Counted from the first letter of the stretch, positions 46,794-54,923 are shown. The stretch: 64,000 nucleotides of DNA from JAIEPW01 sp964406035 (GCA_964406035.1 CAYOQB010000004.1:1-64000), one strand, 5' to 3'. The notes: a model not told the origin generated them from the letters alone. Program-made: numbers and translations.

Positions 46794-47026
46794 CGCGCGC
46801 ATACCTCGTGTTGACGCTGGGCGGTCCGCAGGACGCGCGGGATCTGTACCGGGAGCGGGGGCTGGTGTGCGCGGGGTGCGGGGCGGCGAACGGCGGGCAA
46901 ACGGTGTGGACGCTGCCTGGCCTGTGCGCGGAATGCGCGCTCCGGGTTGAGGCGGTGACCGCTTCCGCGCCGCGGGTTCAGCCGCAGCAACCAGCGCTGA
47001 TTGACGTTTCGGGGTTTCCGGACTAA
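46790..47026 (+). CDS. Small phage zinc-ribbon protein
   Basis: The 78-residue product starts with GTG overlapping the preceding stop (GTGA). Two pairs of cysteines (CAGCG and CAEC) separated by about 20 residues form a likely zinc ribbon. The C-terminus is Pro/Gln-rich. Function unknown. Confidence 0.65.
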   Translation: MTRAYLVLTLGGPQDARDLYRERGLVCAGCGAANGGQTVWTLPGLCAECALRVEAVTASAPRVQPQQPALIDVSGFPD

Positions 47027-47031
47027 GGAGC

Positions 47032-47077
47032 CCCGCACGAATTTGCGGGAGACCGCAAACCGGGGTCCAAAAGGACC
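47032..47077 (+). other. Two hairpins before a small phage gene
   Basis: CCCGCA/TGCGGG (47,032-47,049) and GGTCC-AAAA-GGACC (47,064-47,077) can fold in the leader of the 35-residue protein. No T run follows, so they are not terminators; they could affect translation or mRNA processing. Confidence 0.35.
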
Positions 47078-47101
47078 GCGGATCTCACATGGGAGAGTCA
47101 G

Positions 47102-47209
47102 ATGGCGAAAAAGCAGACCCCGAAGGGGAAGACACGGAGTTCGAAGTCGATGCCGAAGGCGGCAGCGGCAGCGGGCAAGCCGCCGAAGAGCGGCAAGTCC
47201 AAGTCCTAG
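47102..47209 (+). CDS. Lys/Ser-rich 35-residue phage protein
   Basis: The short frame reads MAKKQTPKGKTRSSKS and continues with Ala, Gly and Lys to KSGKSKS. It is strongly basic and would be disordered. GGGAG lies seven bases before the ATG. Such proteins can bind nucleic acid. It was missed by length cut-offs. The 148 bases after it are empty. Confidence 0.55.
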   Translation: MAKKQTPKGKTRSSKSMPKAAAAAGKPPKSGKSKS

Positions 47210-47357
47210 GCCGAGGCGCGTCAGCCTTCCCCAGCTAGGTCCGATGTCCCTTGCGCACGACCGCCAGGATCGCGGGAACGGCGCGGACTGGCGGCACTCG
47301 CTGCAGGCTGACGCAACTTTTCAACATTTCACGGGAGTCCAGGAAAGGAGATCGACC

Positions 47358-47780
47358 ATGCCGAGTGAGTCGAGAACTTTTGAAATGGAGCAGGTCTGCC
47401 GGATCTTCGCGCGCGATGAATCGAAGAATGCGGCGAAGAGGGTGCTGCGGCAAGCAGCGCGGGACGGAATTGTCCCGTGGCGGGAGGCCGTTTGCGAATT
47501 GACCGAGGCGGAAGCCGACCGCCTGGGGCGGTGGATTGACGGGCTGACGCGAGTCGAGGCCGATTCAGGCAACGTCATGCGCCTTGTTTTGGATGCCATG
47601 ACGAGCATTGATCACGCGCGGGCCTTGTTGCTGGCCAGCAGGCCGGCGGATGCCCAGGTTGGATTGCGAATCGCGATTGCGGCGTGCAAGCTGCTGGCGA
47701 GCCTGGCGGAGCGGATGGAGCGGGAGGAGGCCGGAACGACTTCCGGCGCGGCCGTGCCGGCGGGGAAGGACCGCGGATGA
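47358..47780 (+). CDS. Phage hypothetical helical protein
   Basis: The 140-residue protein begins with an MPSESRTFEMEQVCRIF region like a small helix-turn-helix (MEQVCRIFARDESKNAAKRVLRQAARDG), followed by long helices. AAGGAGATCGACC precedes the ATG, a strong ribosome site. Its stop overlaps the next start as ATGA. Function unknown. Confidence 0.65.
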   Translation: MPSESRTFEMEQVCRIFARDESKNAAKRVLRQAARDGIVPWREAVCELTEAEADRLGRWIDGLTRVEADSGNVMRLVLDAMTSIDHARALLLASRPADAQVGLRIAIAACKLLASLAERMEREEAGTTSGAAVPAGKDRG

Positions 47781-48064
47781 GCGGGATCTGCAGCGAGTGC
47801 GGCTGCACGGAGTACAAACCCTGCATTGCCGAGGACGGGTCGACGTGCGGATGGGCGGCGGGTGACCTTTGCACCTTTTGCCTAACGGCGAAGCGCGTGG
47901 TGCTGTACACGATGGGCGATCTGAACGCGGAGCTGCGGCGGATCGATCGCGAGGTAGCCGCAATCCGCGGAGAGGGCGACGACCGCACGCCGGGGTGGAG
48001 GCTGGCGCTGGCGGAGGCGGATTGGGAAGCGGAGCGGTATCTGATCAGCGGAGGCTCCGCTTGA
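47777..48064 (+). CDS. Phage Cys-rich zinc protein, 95 residues
   Basis: The N-terminal half holds CSECGCTEYKPC, a further Cys in TCGWA, and CTFC, a probable one- or two-zinc fold. A charged helix follows (LNAELRRIDREVAAIRGEGDD). It overlaps both neighbours and leads directly into the ATPase gene, so the two may work together. Confidence 0.65.
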   Translation: MSGICSECGCTEYKPCIAEDGSTCGWAAGDLCTFCLTAKRVVLYTMGDLNAELRRIDREVAAIRGEGDDRTPGWRLALAEADWEAERYLISGGSA

Positions 48065-49824
48065 GCAAGCTGCGGGTCTCGGCCGAGCTATCGCTGCCGT
48101 TGGCGGCAGCGACGCAAACGTTCGCGATTCTCGCGATGCGCGGCGCGGGGAAATCGAACGCAGCCGTGGTGCTGGCGGAGGAGATGTACGACGCCGGGCT
48201 GCACTGGGTGGCGATCGATCCAAAGGGAGACTGGTGGGGGATTCGTTCCTCCGCAGATGGCAAGAGCGGCGGCTTGCCGATTCCGATCTTCGGCGGGCAG
48301 CACGGAGACGTACCCATCGAACCGTCCGCCGGCGCGTACCTGGCGGAGCTGATCGTCGCGCAAGGGCTGACGTGCGTTCTCGACTTGAGCGAGTTCACGG
48401 AAGGCGAGAAGATCCGCTTCATGGCCGGGAGCGGCCGGGAGGATGGCTTCGCGGCGCGTTTCTACCGGCGCAAGGGGCCGGAGCAACCACCGACGCATTT
48501 GTTCTTCGAGGAAGCCGACGATCTCTTTCCGCAAAGAGTGATGCGGGACAAGGCCAAGCTGCTGCACGATTGCTCGAAGCTGCTTTTGTGGGGGCGGCAA
48601 AGGGGTATATCGGGCTCGACGATCACGCAGCGCAGCGCACGGCTGCACAAGGATGTGCTGACGCAGACGGACACGCTGATCGCGATGCGCACGACGGCGC
48701 CGCAGGATCGGAAGGCCGTCCTGGCCTGGGTAGAGCATCAGGGCCTGGCGAAGACGCTGGTCGATTCCCTACCCTCGCTCGGCGACGGTGATGCGTGGTT
48801 ATGGTCACCGAGCCGCTTAGGGCTGATGGAGCGGATTCATTTCCGGCGGCGACGCACATTCGATTCGGGCGCGGCGCCGGTCATCGGCAAACACCGTGAC
48901 CGGAAGCCAGCCACGCTGGCGGATGTTGACCTGGCGGCGATCACCGCGCAGATGGCGGAGACGATCGAGCGGGCGAAGGCGGAGGACCCGCGCGAGCTCC
49001 GGAGGCGGATCGCGGAGCTGGAGCGGGAAAGATCCGCCGCGGCCGCCGATCCGGCGGCGATCGACGCCGCCTTCGAGCGAGGGCGGAAAGGCGCCGTACA
49101 AGAATTCCGGACGGAACTCGACAAGGCTGTGAACACTCTGCTGCTTGCGGAAGGCGAGTTACAGGCGACGACGGAACGACTATTCGGTTTGCGCACGCGC
49201 CTGGCGATGAAGACGGGGATCGGCGATGCACGGCCGGGCGCGGAAGAAGATACAACCACGACGACGACGGCTCCGGTCCGTAGGCCGGAGACTCCGCGCC
49301 CCGCAGGTAGCGGGGGCCGGAAGGACAATCGGGTCCTTCCGGCAGGCGAGGGGCTGTCGACGATGGAGCGGCGCTTGCTGACCGCACTGGCGCAGCATCC
49401 GGAGGGGCTGACGAAGGGACAGGTGCGGTTGCACGCGGATTACGCGGACTCCGGTCCGGTATCGCGAGCTTTCGCGAGGTTGAACGTTCAGGGCTGGGTG
49501 GAGGCAGAAGGAACGAAGCTGCGGATCACGGGGGAGGGACGGCGAGCGTTAGGCGGTTTCGATCCCCTACCGGTGGGGCTCCGGCTGCAGGGGTATTTGC
49601 TGGGGCCGGACAGCAAGCTCTCCGGAATGGAGCGGGCACTGCTGGGGGCGGTGACAGGTGCGTACCCGGAGGCGATCGGGAAGGGCGAGGCGAGGAAGAG
49701 GGCTGGGTACGCCGACTCAGGTCCGGTGTCGCGGGCGTTCGCACGGCTCCTGAAGTACGGCTATGTGGTTTCAGACGGACCGTCGCGGTTGCGAGCGTCA
49801 GAGCGGCTGTTTGGAGGAGCGTGA
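48061..49824 (+). CDS. HerA/FtsK-type ATPase with two C-terminal winged-helix repeats
   Basis: The 587-residue protein starts with TTG overlapping the preceding stop (TTGA). Walker A is AMRGAGKSN (25-33), the next strand ends in WVAIDPKGDWWG, and Walker B is THLFFEEADDLFPQ. The segment SGSTITQRSARLHKDVLTQTD is typical of sensor regions in HerA/VirB4-like DNA pumps. After a charged helical linker (about 285-400) come two modules sharing the exact 14-residue stretch YADSGPVSRAFARL, each preceded by EG-LTKGQ or EAIGKGE, which look like DNA-binding winged helices. The role may be DNA translocation or recombination during phage replication. No NurA nuclease is beside it. Confidence 0.75.
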   Translation: MSKLRVSAELSLPLAAATQTFAILAMRGAGKSNAAVVLAEEMYDAGLHWVAIDPKGDWWGIRSSADGKSGGLPIPIFGGQHGDVPIEPSAGAYLAELIVAQGLTCVLDLSEFTEGEKIRFMAGSGREDGFAARFYRRKGPEQPPTHLFFEEADDLFPQRVMRDKAKLLHDCSKLLLWGRQRGISGSTITQRSARLHKDVLTQTDTLIAMRTTAPQDRKAVLAWVEHQGLAKTLVDSLPSLGDGDAWLWSPSRLGLMERIHFRRRRTFDSGAAPVIGKHRDRKPATLADVDLAAITAQMAETIERAKAEDPRELRRRIAELERERSAAAADPAAIDAAFERGRKGAVQEFRTELDKAVNTLLLAEGELQATTERLFGLRTRLAMKTGIGDARPGAEEDTTTTTTAPVRRPETPRPAGSGGRKDNRVLPAGEGLSTMERRLLTALAQHPEGLTKGQVRLHADYADSGPVSRAFARLNVQGWVEAEGTKLRITGEGRRALGGFDPLPVGLRLQGYLLGPDSKLSGMERALLGAVTGAYPEAIGKGEARKRAGYADSGPVSRAFARLLKYGYVVSDGPSRLRASERLFGGA

Positions 49825-50276
49825 TGCCCTGCGAAGTCTATTCCGATCCCGGAGTCTTCGGCGGCGCGCCGACGTTCGTGTGCGGAGATGGGGAGCGTGC
49901 GCGCTGCACGTTCTGTGCGGGAGAGCCTCTGTACTTGTGCGACTGGCCGGTGGAGCGGTTCGAACTGGCGAAAGCGCATGAGATCCGGCATGGGGACGTG
50001 GTGCGCAGCGAGGACATCGAGATGAGGATTCTCGAAATTCAAGCCATCCGCCGGACGCTCGTGTTCCAGGTGGAAGTTCTTCAGGCGCCGGCGAATTGCC
50101 GGAGGCGGGCGGAATACCAACGAGTCCACGGGCTGACGATGTTCCAATCCGATCCGGTGTTCATCCGGCGCGGGGGCACGTGCGATCGCTCGATTTGCGA
50201 GGCGCATGCGCGGGAGGTGGGCGAGGAGCGGCACTACTGCAGCGGGCACTGGAACGCCTGGCTGGAGGTTTCGTGA
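49824..50276 (+). CDS. Phage Cys-rich hypothetical protein
   Basis: The 150-residue product has CTFC near residue 30 and a second set of Cys/His (CDRSICEAHAREVG, HYCSGHWNAW) near the end, which may bind zinc. The start is the ATG sharing its A with the previous stop (TGATG). Its stop overlaps the methyltransferase start in the same way. Function unknown. Confidence 0.65.
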   Translation: MPCEVYSDPGVFGGAPTFVCGDGERARCTFCAGEPLYLCDWPVERFELAKAHEIRHGDVVRSEDIEMRILEIQAIRRTLVFQVEVLQAPANCRRRAEYQRVHGLTMFQSDPVFIRRGGTCDRSICEAHAREVGEERHYCSGHWNAWLEVS

Positions 50277-51463
50277 TGCGCCAGGAGCTTGTGACCGGGG
50301 ACGCTCTGACGGTTTTGGCGGGCGTAGGTACGGAGACAATCGACTGCTGCGTGACTTCCCCGCCCTACTGGGCGTTGCGGGACTACGGCTGCGCCGGGCA
50401 GATCGGATTCGAGAGCACGCCGACGGAATGGTGCGCGAAGCTGACCGAGGTTTTCCGCGAGGTTCGGCGGGTGCTGAAGCGCTCGGGCGTCTTGTGGCTG
50501 AACGTAGGCGATGTGTACGCGACCGGGGCTGGCCACTGTCGGAAGGCGGGCGGCGGGGAGGAAGGTGAGCGCTGGGCAGATAAGGGCGGCATGCTGACGC
50601 CGCCGAATCGCTTACCGGTGCCGGGGCTGAAGCGTAAGGACCTGGTGGGGCTGCCGTGGATGCTGGCGTTCGCGCTTCGCGACGACGGCTGGTATCTGCG
50701 GAGCGATGTGATCTGGCAAAAGCCGAACGCGAAGCCGGAGTCAGCACAGGATCGGCCGACGCGATCGCACGAATATCTGTTCCTGTTGAGCCGGAGCGAA
50801 GACTACTACTACGACCGGCTGGCGATCGTTGAACCCCAGGTGGAGAGCGAACGGCTGAGGCGGCTGCGGGAGGCGGCGGCCGGGCGGCAGTCAGTCTACC
50901 TGCTGAAGCGCGATCAGCTTCGCACGCAAGCGCCGGCGGGAGCATCGGGCTGCTTCCGGAGCTCGGCCGCGCGCCAGGCCCTGGCGTTGAGCGGGGTGCG
51001 GAACCGGCGCACTGTTTGGACGATCGCGACGCGCAAGGCGAGCGGAACGCACTTTGCTACGTATCCCGAGGACCTGGTACGGCCGTGCATCCTCGCCGGG
51101 ACATCAGAGTTCGGGGTATGCGGGGCTTGCGGCGAGCCGTGGCGCCGGATCGTCGAGCGACCGGCCGCCGGCGATCTCCATTCCGACCAGACCTTGAAGG
51201 AGATGGGTGTGTGCCGGCTGCGGGACCGGAAGATCGCCGCGGGCAGGACGCTAGGGTGGGAGCGCGGTTGTGACTGCCGGCTGTGGGAGGAGCCGGCGAC
51301 CGCGACGGTGCTGGATCCGTTCGCCGGGACGGGAACAACGTTGGTAGCGGCAAAGCGGCTGGGCCGAGGTTACCTGGGCATCGAACTGAACCCGGAGTAC
51401 GCATCGATGGCGCGGGAGCGGCTGCAGGGAGTAGGTGTTCCGGCCGAAGGAGCTACGGCGTGA
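50276..51463 (+). CDS. Phage DNA methyltransferase (N4-cytosine / N6-adenine, beta class)
   Basis: The 395-residue enzyme has the catalytic motif TSPPYW near residue 23 and the S-adenosylmethionine-binding motif DPFAGTGTT near the C-terminus, the order of the beta class. SPPY suggests N4-cytosine methylation, though N6-adenine is possible. A zinc-like insert (GVCGACGEPW, CDCRLW) sits before the last motif. No restriction enzyme is adjacent, so it is an orphan, plausibly protecting phage DNA from host cleavage. GGAGG precedes the TGATG start. Confidence 0.88.
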   Translation: MRQELVTGDALTVLAGVGTETIDCCVTSPPYWALRDYGCAGQIGFESTPTEWCAKLTEVFREVRRVLKRSGVLWLNVGDVYATGAGHCRKAGGGEEGERWADKGGMLTPPNRLPVPGLKRKDLVGLPWMLAFALRDDGWYLRSDVIWQKPNAKPESAQDRPTRSHEYLFLLSRSEDYYYDRLAIVEPQVESERLRRLREAAAGRQSVYLLKRDQLRTQAPAGASGCFRSSAARQALALSGVRNRRTVWTIATRKASGTHFATYPEDLVRPCILAGTSEFGVCGACGEPWRRIVERPAAGDLHSDQTLKEMGVCRLRDRKIAAGRTLGWERGCDCRLWEEPATATVLDPFAGTGTTLVAAKRLGRGYLGIELNPEYASMARERLQGVGVPAEGATA

Positions 51464-52032
51464 GGGCGGCGGATCGTTTCCAGGCGATCAAGGCGGCAGC
51501 CGCTGCGCGGCCGCACGGTACGCGGGCGCGGTATGTGGGGGCGCGCTGCAGGTGCCTGCTGTGCAGGGCGGCGAACAGCCGTTACCAGAGCGAGCGCGAT
51601 CGCGCGAAGCGAGAGATGGGCGATCGCCGGGATCTGGTGGCCGCCAACGGAGCGCGCCAGCACATTTTGGCGCTGGGGCGGCGCGGCATCGGATACAAGT
51701 CGGTTGCGGACGCAGCTTCGGTCTCCCGGACGATCACTGGCCTGATCAAGTCGGGCGCGCGCCGGCGGATCCGCCGCGACACGGCGGCGCGAATTCTTGC
51801 GGTGACCACGGAAGCGATCGCCGGCGGCGCGTTGGTTCCCGCGGCGGGGACATGGCGCCGCCTGGATGAGCTGATCTCGCGGGGTTACTCGAAGGCGCAG
51901 CTCGCCCGGTGGATGGGCTATCGCTCTCCAAGTATCCAGATCAAGCGGAGCGGGAAGATTACGGCCGCGACTGAGGCGAGGGTGCGCAAGCTGTACGACG
52001 CGGTGAACGCGGGAAGGCTGCGGAGGGCCTGA
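51460..52032 (+). CDS. Phage helix-turn-helix protein with Cys-rich N-terminus
   Basis: The 190-residue protein starts with GTG overlapping the methyltransferase stop, with AAGGAG upstream. CRCLLC near residue 30 may bind zinc. Two helix-turn-helix-like segments follow (ALGRRGIGYKSVADAASVSR and LISRGYSKAQLARWMGY). It may be a DNA-binding regulator or a replication accessory protein. Confidence 0.6.
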   Translation: MRAADRFQAIKAAAAARPHGTRARYVGARCRCLLCRAANSRYQSERDRAKREMGDRRDLVAANGARQHILALGRRGIGYKSVADAASVSRTITGLIKSGARRRIRRDTAARILAVTTEAIAGGALVPAAGTWRRLDELISRGYSKAQLARWMGYRSPSIQIKRSGKITAATEARVRKLYDAVNAGRLRRA

Positions 52033-52535
52033 TGGCGGTGGACTCGAAGGAAGCGATCGCGATGAGCCGGTGCGCGGACGCGATCCAGGCGGTGGACGAC
52101 TGGCTGGGGCAGGCCAGCACGCGGCAGTTCGCGGTAGACGCCTTGTGGCGGGCGCGGCGGGCGCTGGAGGCTGCCGGCGTGCCGGTCACCGTACGGCATG
52201 AGGCGGGAGCGGGGTGGCGAGGCTCCGTGTTCCGGGCGCTGGAAAAGTGCGGCCTGGGGTGGACGGGGCATGAAGATCAGATTCGCTTCCGGCTGGCAGG
52301 GCAGCCGAACTGGGCGGCTGCGGCCGGTCCGGAGCTCGGCAAGTGGCTGGAGGTGTGCTGGCGGTTCGTGGACCTGGCGCGAGGGCTGATGCTGGAACGG
52401 CCGGGCGCCTATTACTGGCTGGAGAAGCCGCTGGAGCAAATTCTCGGCAGCGGGATCGCGAAGGCGGGCGGGCGGCCGGTGATCTGCAGCAAGTGTGGGC
52501 GGGTTACGGAGGCGAACGATGCCGATCCGGCGTGA
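52032..52535 (+). CDS. Phage hypothetical protein with C-terminal CxxC
   Basis: The 167-residue protein is mostly helical, rich in Trp (EAGAGWRGSVFRALEKCGLGW, LGKWLEVCWRF), and ends with ICSKCGRVTEAN, half of a zinc ribbon. It starts by TGATG overlap. I do not recognise a family. Confidence 0.6.
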   Translation: MAVDSKEAIAMSRCADAIQAVDDWLGQASTRQFAVDALWRARRALEAAGVPVTVRHEAGAGWRGSVFRALEKCGLGWTGHEDQIRFRLAGQPNWAAAAGPELGKWLEVCWRFVDLARGLMLERPGAYYWLEKPLEQILGSGIAKAGGRPVICSKCGRVTEANDADPA

Positions 52536-53058
52536 GTGGAGGCACCTGTACCGTGGCGCAGAGTGGAAGGCGATCCGGGCTCGGATTCTGGAGCGGGCGC
52601 AGAACTGCTGCGAGCGTTGCGGTGTTCCAAACCGCGAGACGGTGCTGCGGCAGCACGGCTGGTGGACGCCGACGAGTCTGGCAGCGACGGTGTGGGCGAA
52701 CCATGGGCAGTTCAGGAACCGGCGACGGAGGGTGTACTTCGCGGGAGGCGCGAAGATCGAGAACGCCGGAAAGGTTCAGTTCATCCACTTGCCGTGGGGC
52801 GCGGCGGACCAGAACGGAAAGCCATTTATACGGATGGCCTGCTTTCCGAACATCGACGAGCACCGCTGGGTGCGGATCGTGCTGACGATCGCGCATTTGA
52901 ATCACGATCCGCGGGACAACCGGGACGAGAACCTGCAGGCGCTATGCCAGTGGTGCCACCTGCACCACGATGTGCGGTTTCACCATGCGAACGCGCGGCG
53001 GACGCGGGCGCGCAAGGCCGGCCAGAGCTGGCTGGAAGGCATGGAAAGCACCGCGTGA
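52519..53058 (+). CDS. Phage HNH endonuclease
   Basis: The 179-residue protein has CERCG near residue 32 and the catalytic region LTIAHLNHDP with N-E-N and CQWCHLHHD, a zinc-framed HNH nuclease. GGAGG lies seven bases before the ATG; the start overlaps the previous gene by 17 bases. In many tailed phages an HNH nuclease helps terminase in packaging, but those genes sit next to terminase; here it is among DNA-metabolism genes. Confidence 0.82.
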   Translation: MPIRREWRHLYRGAEWKAIRARILERAQNCCERCGVPNRETVLRQHGWWTPTSLAATVWANHGQFRNRRRRVYFAGGAKIENAGKVQFIHLPWGAADQNGKPFIRMACFPNIDEHRWVRIVLTIAHLNHDPRDNRDENLQALCQWCHLHHDVRFHHANARRTRARKAGQSWLEGMESTA

Positions 53059-53654
53059 GCGGGCGAAGCAGCGGGCGGACGCGGGCGCGGCTACAGGGGC
53101 TGGCGCGTGGACTGAGGCATTTAGAGGAGCAGGGAGAGGTCGGCGTTTTTCGGATGAACGGCGCGAAGGCGCTGCTGGATGTGCCGCAGATCGGGCGGCT
53201 GGTGCGGGGGCAGTTGTGGGGTCTGGATACGATTTGGAGGTCGGGAGACGAGGCGTCACGGCGGCTGGCGGTGGCGAGGCTCATCGAACTCGGGATTGAG
53301 ATGGCGGAAGCGGCGCGAGGGCCGCAGAGGAGGGAGAGCGTGAGAATAGTGCCTTTTGGGAAGGTGACGGTGGCGGCGGCGGGAGCCCCGGTGCAAGTGA
53401 CGGCCACGGCTACGCCGGTGAACGCGATGGTGTTCTCCAGCGTGGCGGGGTCCGTGAAGATGTTCGTGGGGACGCTGAACCTGAACGCAGGGACGGGAGC
53501 AAATGTGCTAGGCGAGTTGCTGCAGCCGGCGGGCGGGCCATCGGACCGGCTGCGGATCGACGCGGAGGAAGGCAACCAACTGGACGCGTCGAGTTTCTAC
53601 GTGGATGCGGCGGCGAACGGCGGCACCCTGTACGCGTTCGGGCTGCAGCAGTGA
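53055..53654 (+). CDS. Phage two-part protein with beta-rich C-terminus
   Basis: The 199-residue frame starts with GTG overlapping the HNH stop. Residues 1-95 are helical and basic (RTRARLQGLARGLRHLEEQG, RLAVARLIELGIEMAEAARG). Residues 96-199 are beta-rich and resemble small virion-associated domains (VTVAAAGAPVQVTATATPVN, GTLNLNAGTGANVLGELL). An in-frame GTG at 53,339 has a strong GAGGAGGGAG site, so the second half may also be made alone. Function unknown. Confidence 0.6.
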   Translation: MSGRSSGRTRARLQGLARGLRHLEEQGEVGVFRMNGAKALLDVPQIGRLVRGQLWGLDTIWRSGDEASRRLAVARLIELGIEMAEAARGPQRRESVRIVPFGKVTVAAAGAPVQVTATATPVNAMVFSSVAGSVKMFVGTLNLNAGTGANVLGELLQPAGGPSDRLRIDAEEGNQLDASSFYVDAAANGGTLYAFGLQQ

Positions 53655-53655
53655 G

Positions 53656-54066
53656 TTAGTTGCGGCGCCGCCGGCGCGACTCGAACTCATGGTCGAGGAT
53701 GCCGCGGACGGCGGGCAGGCAAATTCCGAATTTGGCGGCGAGTATTTCCTCGGAATCGCCCGCACAATGGAGGCAATAAATGCACTGGGCCGTGGAGTGG
53801 ATTTCTCCGGGGAGCCGACCGGCGCCACAGCTCGGGCAGGGGCCGAAGTCCAGGCGGTGGGGCGCGCGTGCGGTTTCAAAGCCCAGCAAGAAGTCAGGGG
53901 AGACCTCGAAACGTTCGCAGAGCTTGAGGAGCGTGGCCAGGCGGAGGTCGCGCGCGAAGCCGCTTTCCAGGCTGTTGACGGTGGAGACGGCGACTCCGAT
54001 CTGACGCGCGAGCGCGCGTTGGGAGAGGCGATGGAACTCCCGCAGTCGGATTAACCTGCGCGGCAT
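53656..54066 (-). CDS. XRE-family phage regulator, probable repressor
   Basis: The 136-residue protein has an N-terminal helix-turn-helix of Cro/CI type (RLIRLREFHRLSQRALARQIGVAVSTVNSLE) and a Cys-rich C-terminal half (CPSCGAG, CIYCLHCAG) that could bind zinc. An ATG at 54,087 is possible but lies inside the shared TGCGATTAT element; the ATG at 54,066 has AGGTG upstream. It is one of at least three leftward genes in the phage block and faces the sigma-factor gene divergently, which is where a lysogeny repressor would be expected. Confidence 0.75.
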   Translation of the reverse strand: MPRRLIRLREFHRLSQRALARQIGVAVSTVNSLESGFARDLRLATLLKLCERFEVSPDFLLGFETARAPHRLDFGPCPSCGAGRLPGEIHSTAQCIYCLHCAGDSEEILAAKFGICLPAVRGILDHEFESRRRRRN

Positions 54067-54085
54067 CACCTGTTTGAGGGCCAGC

Positions 54086-54094
54086 ATAATCGCA
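54086..54094 (-). promoter_or_regulatory. Shared element TGCGATTAT upstream of the XRE gene
   Basis: The minus strand reads TGCGATTAT, like an extended -10 (TGnGATTAT). The same element precedes the two other leftward genes at 58,707-58,715 and 59,403-59,411. It ends 19 bases before the ATG at 54,066. Confidence 0.5.
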
Positions 54095-54178
54095 CGCTCC
54101 CGAAGTCCCGGCGTTCCGGTCTAGCCGCACAGTATCCAGTTGACTCTATGATTCCGGTTTTCGGGCATGATTTTCAAG

Positions 54179-54190
54179 CGCGGGTCCGCG
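54179..54190 (+). promoter_or_regulatory. Palindrome before the sigma-factor gene
   Basis: CGCGG-GT-CCGCG is an inverted repeat ending ten bases before the ATG at 54,201, between the divergent XRE and sigma genes. It could be an operator or a leader hairpin. Confidence 0.35.
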
Positions 54191-54200
54191 AATTTAGGGT

Positions 54201-54677
54201 ATGGCAGCCTGGTGCGCGCAGTACGAGAGCCTGATTCGGGCGATCGCGCGCGGTTTAGCACGGCAATATTCGGCGTCGACCGAAGATCTTGAGCAGGAAG
54301 GCTACGCAGCACTGCTGGCGGTGACAGGGAGACTACGGCCGGAAACGGCGGAGGCGTATGTGCGGGTGCGGGTGCGGGGGGCGATGTTAGACAGCCTGGC
54401 TCGCGAGCTGCGGCAACGGCACGAGGATCTGAGCGAGGACGGGGAATTCCCGTCGCCGCTACCCAGTCCGGAGGAGGCCGCGGAGGCGGCGGAGAGGACG
54501 GGCCGGCTGGCAGCCGCGGTGGATCAACTGCCGGCGCGGCAGCGGACGGTGGTGCGGCTGCGGCTGCGGGAGGATACACAGACCGAGGTGGGGCGGGAGC
54601 TGGGGATTGCGCAGCCGGCGGTGTCGCAACTGGAGCGGCGGGCGGTGAGAAGGCTACGGGACGCGCTGGCGAGCTAG
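54201..54677 (+). CDS. Phage-encoded sigma-70-family factor (FliA-like)
   Basis: The 158-residue protein has a region-2 type start (YESLIRAIARGLARQYSASTEDLEQEGYAALLAVTGR and VRVRGAMLDSLARELRQR) and a region 4 (QLPARQRTVVRLRLREDTQTEVGRELGIAQPAVSQLERRAVRRLRD). It is close in order to sigma-28/FliA but short, with little between the two regions. It may direct host polymerase to phage promoters. Its stop overlaps the convergent small Cys-rich frame. Confidence 0.88.
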   Translation: MAAWCAQYESLIRAIARGLARQYSASTEDLEQEGYAALLAVTGRLRPETAEAYVRVRVRGAMLDSLARELRQRHEDLSEDGEFPSPLPSPEEAAEAAERTGRLAAAVDQLPARQRTVVRLRLREDTQTEVGRELGIAQPAVSQLERRAVRRLRDALAS

Positions 54678-54859
54678 ACGCATGTGTCGCAAGCGCAATG
54701 CGCGCGGGTTCCGCCGCTGGCGATCGACCCGGCTCGACAGAGCGGGCTTCCCTGATGCGAGACCGGTGAGCCTGCACTGCATTCCGGGCAGCCGTCGACC
54801 AGGGGGTAGGACTGGGTGAGTGGTGCGTCTAGTCCGGCAAATGTGTCGTCAGTGTCCAT
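54674..54859 (-). CDS. Possible small Cys-rich phage protein
   Basis: The 61-residue frame has CPEC, then a Cys in GSPLCRAG and a terminal HCACDTC, suggesting a small zinc or disulfide knot. It fills a gap that is otherwise empty in a compact genome, and its stop overlaps that of the sigma gene. Against it: no ribosome site, and the TGCGATYAT element of the other leftward genes is absent. Confidence 0.4.
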   Translation of the reverse strand: MDTDDTFAGLDAPLTQSYPLVDGCPECSAGSPVSHQGSPLCRAGSIASGGTRAHCACDTCV

Positions 54860-54923
54860 GTGCGGCAGGGTACCACGGGTGCGGCGTGGTTATGGGAGAA
54901 GCCGTTGGTCACGATTGGATGGT

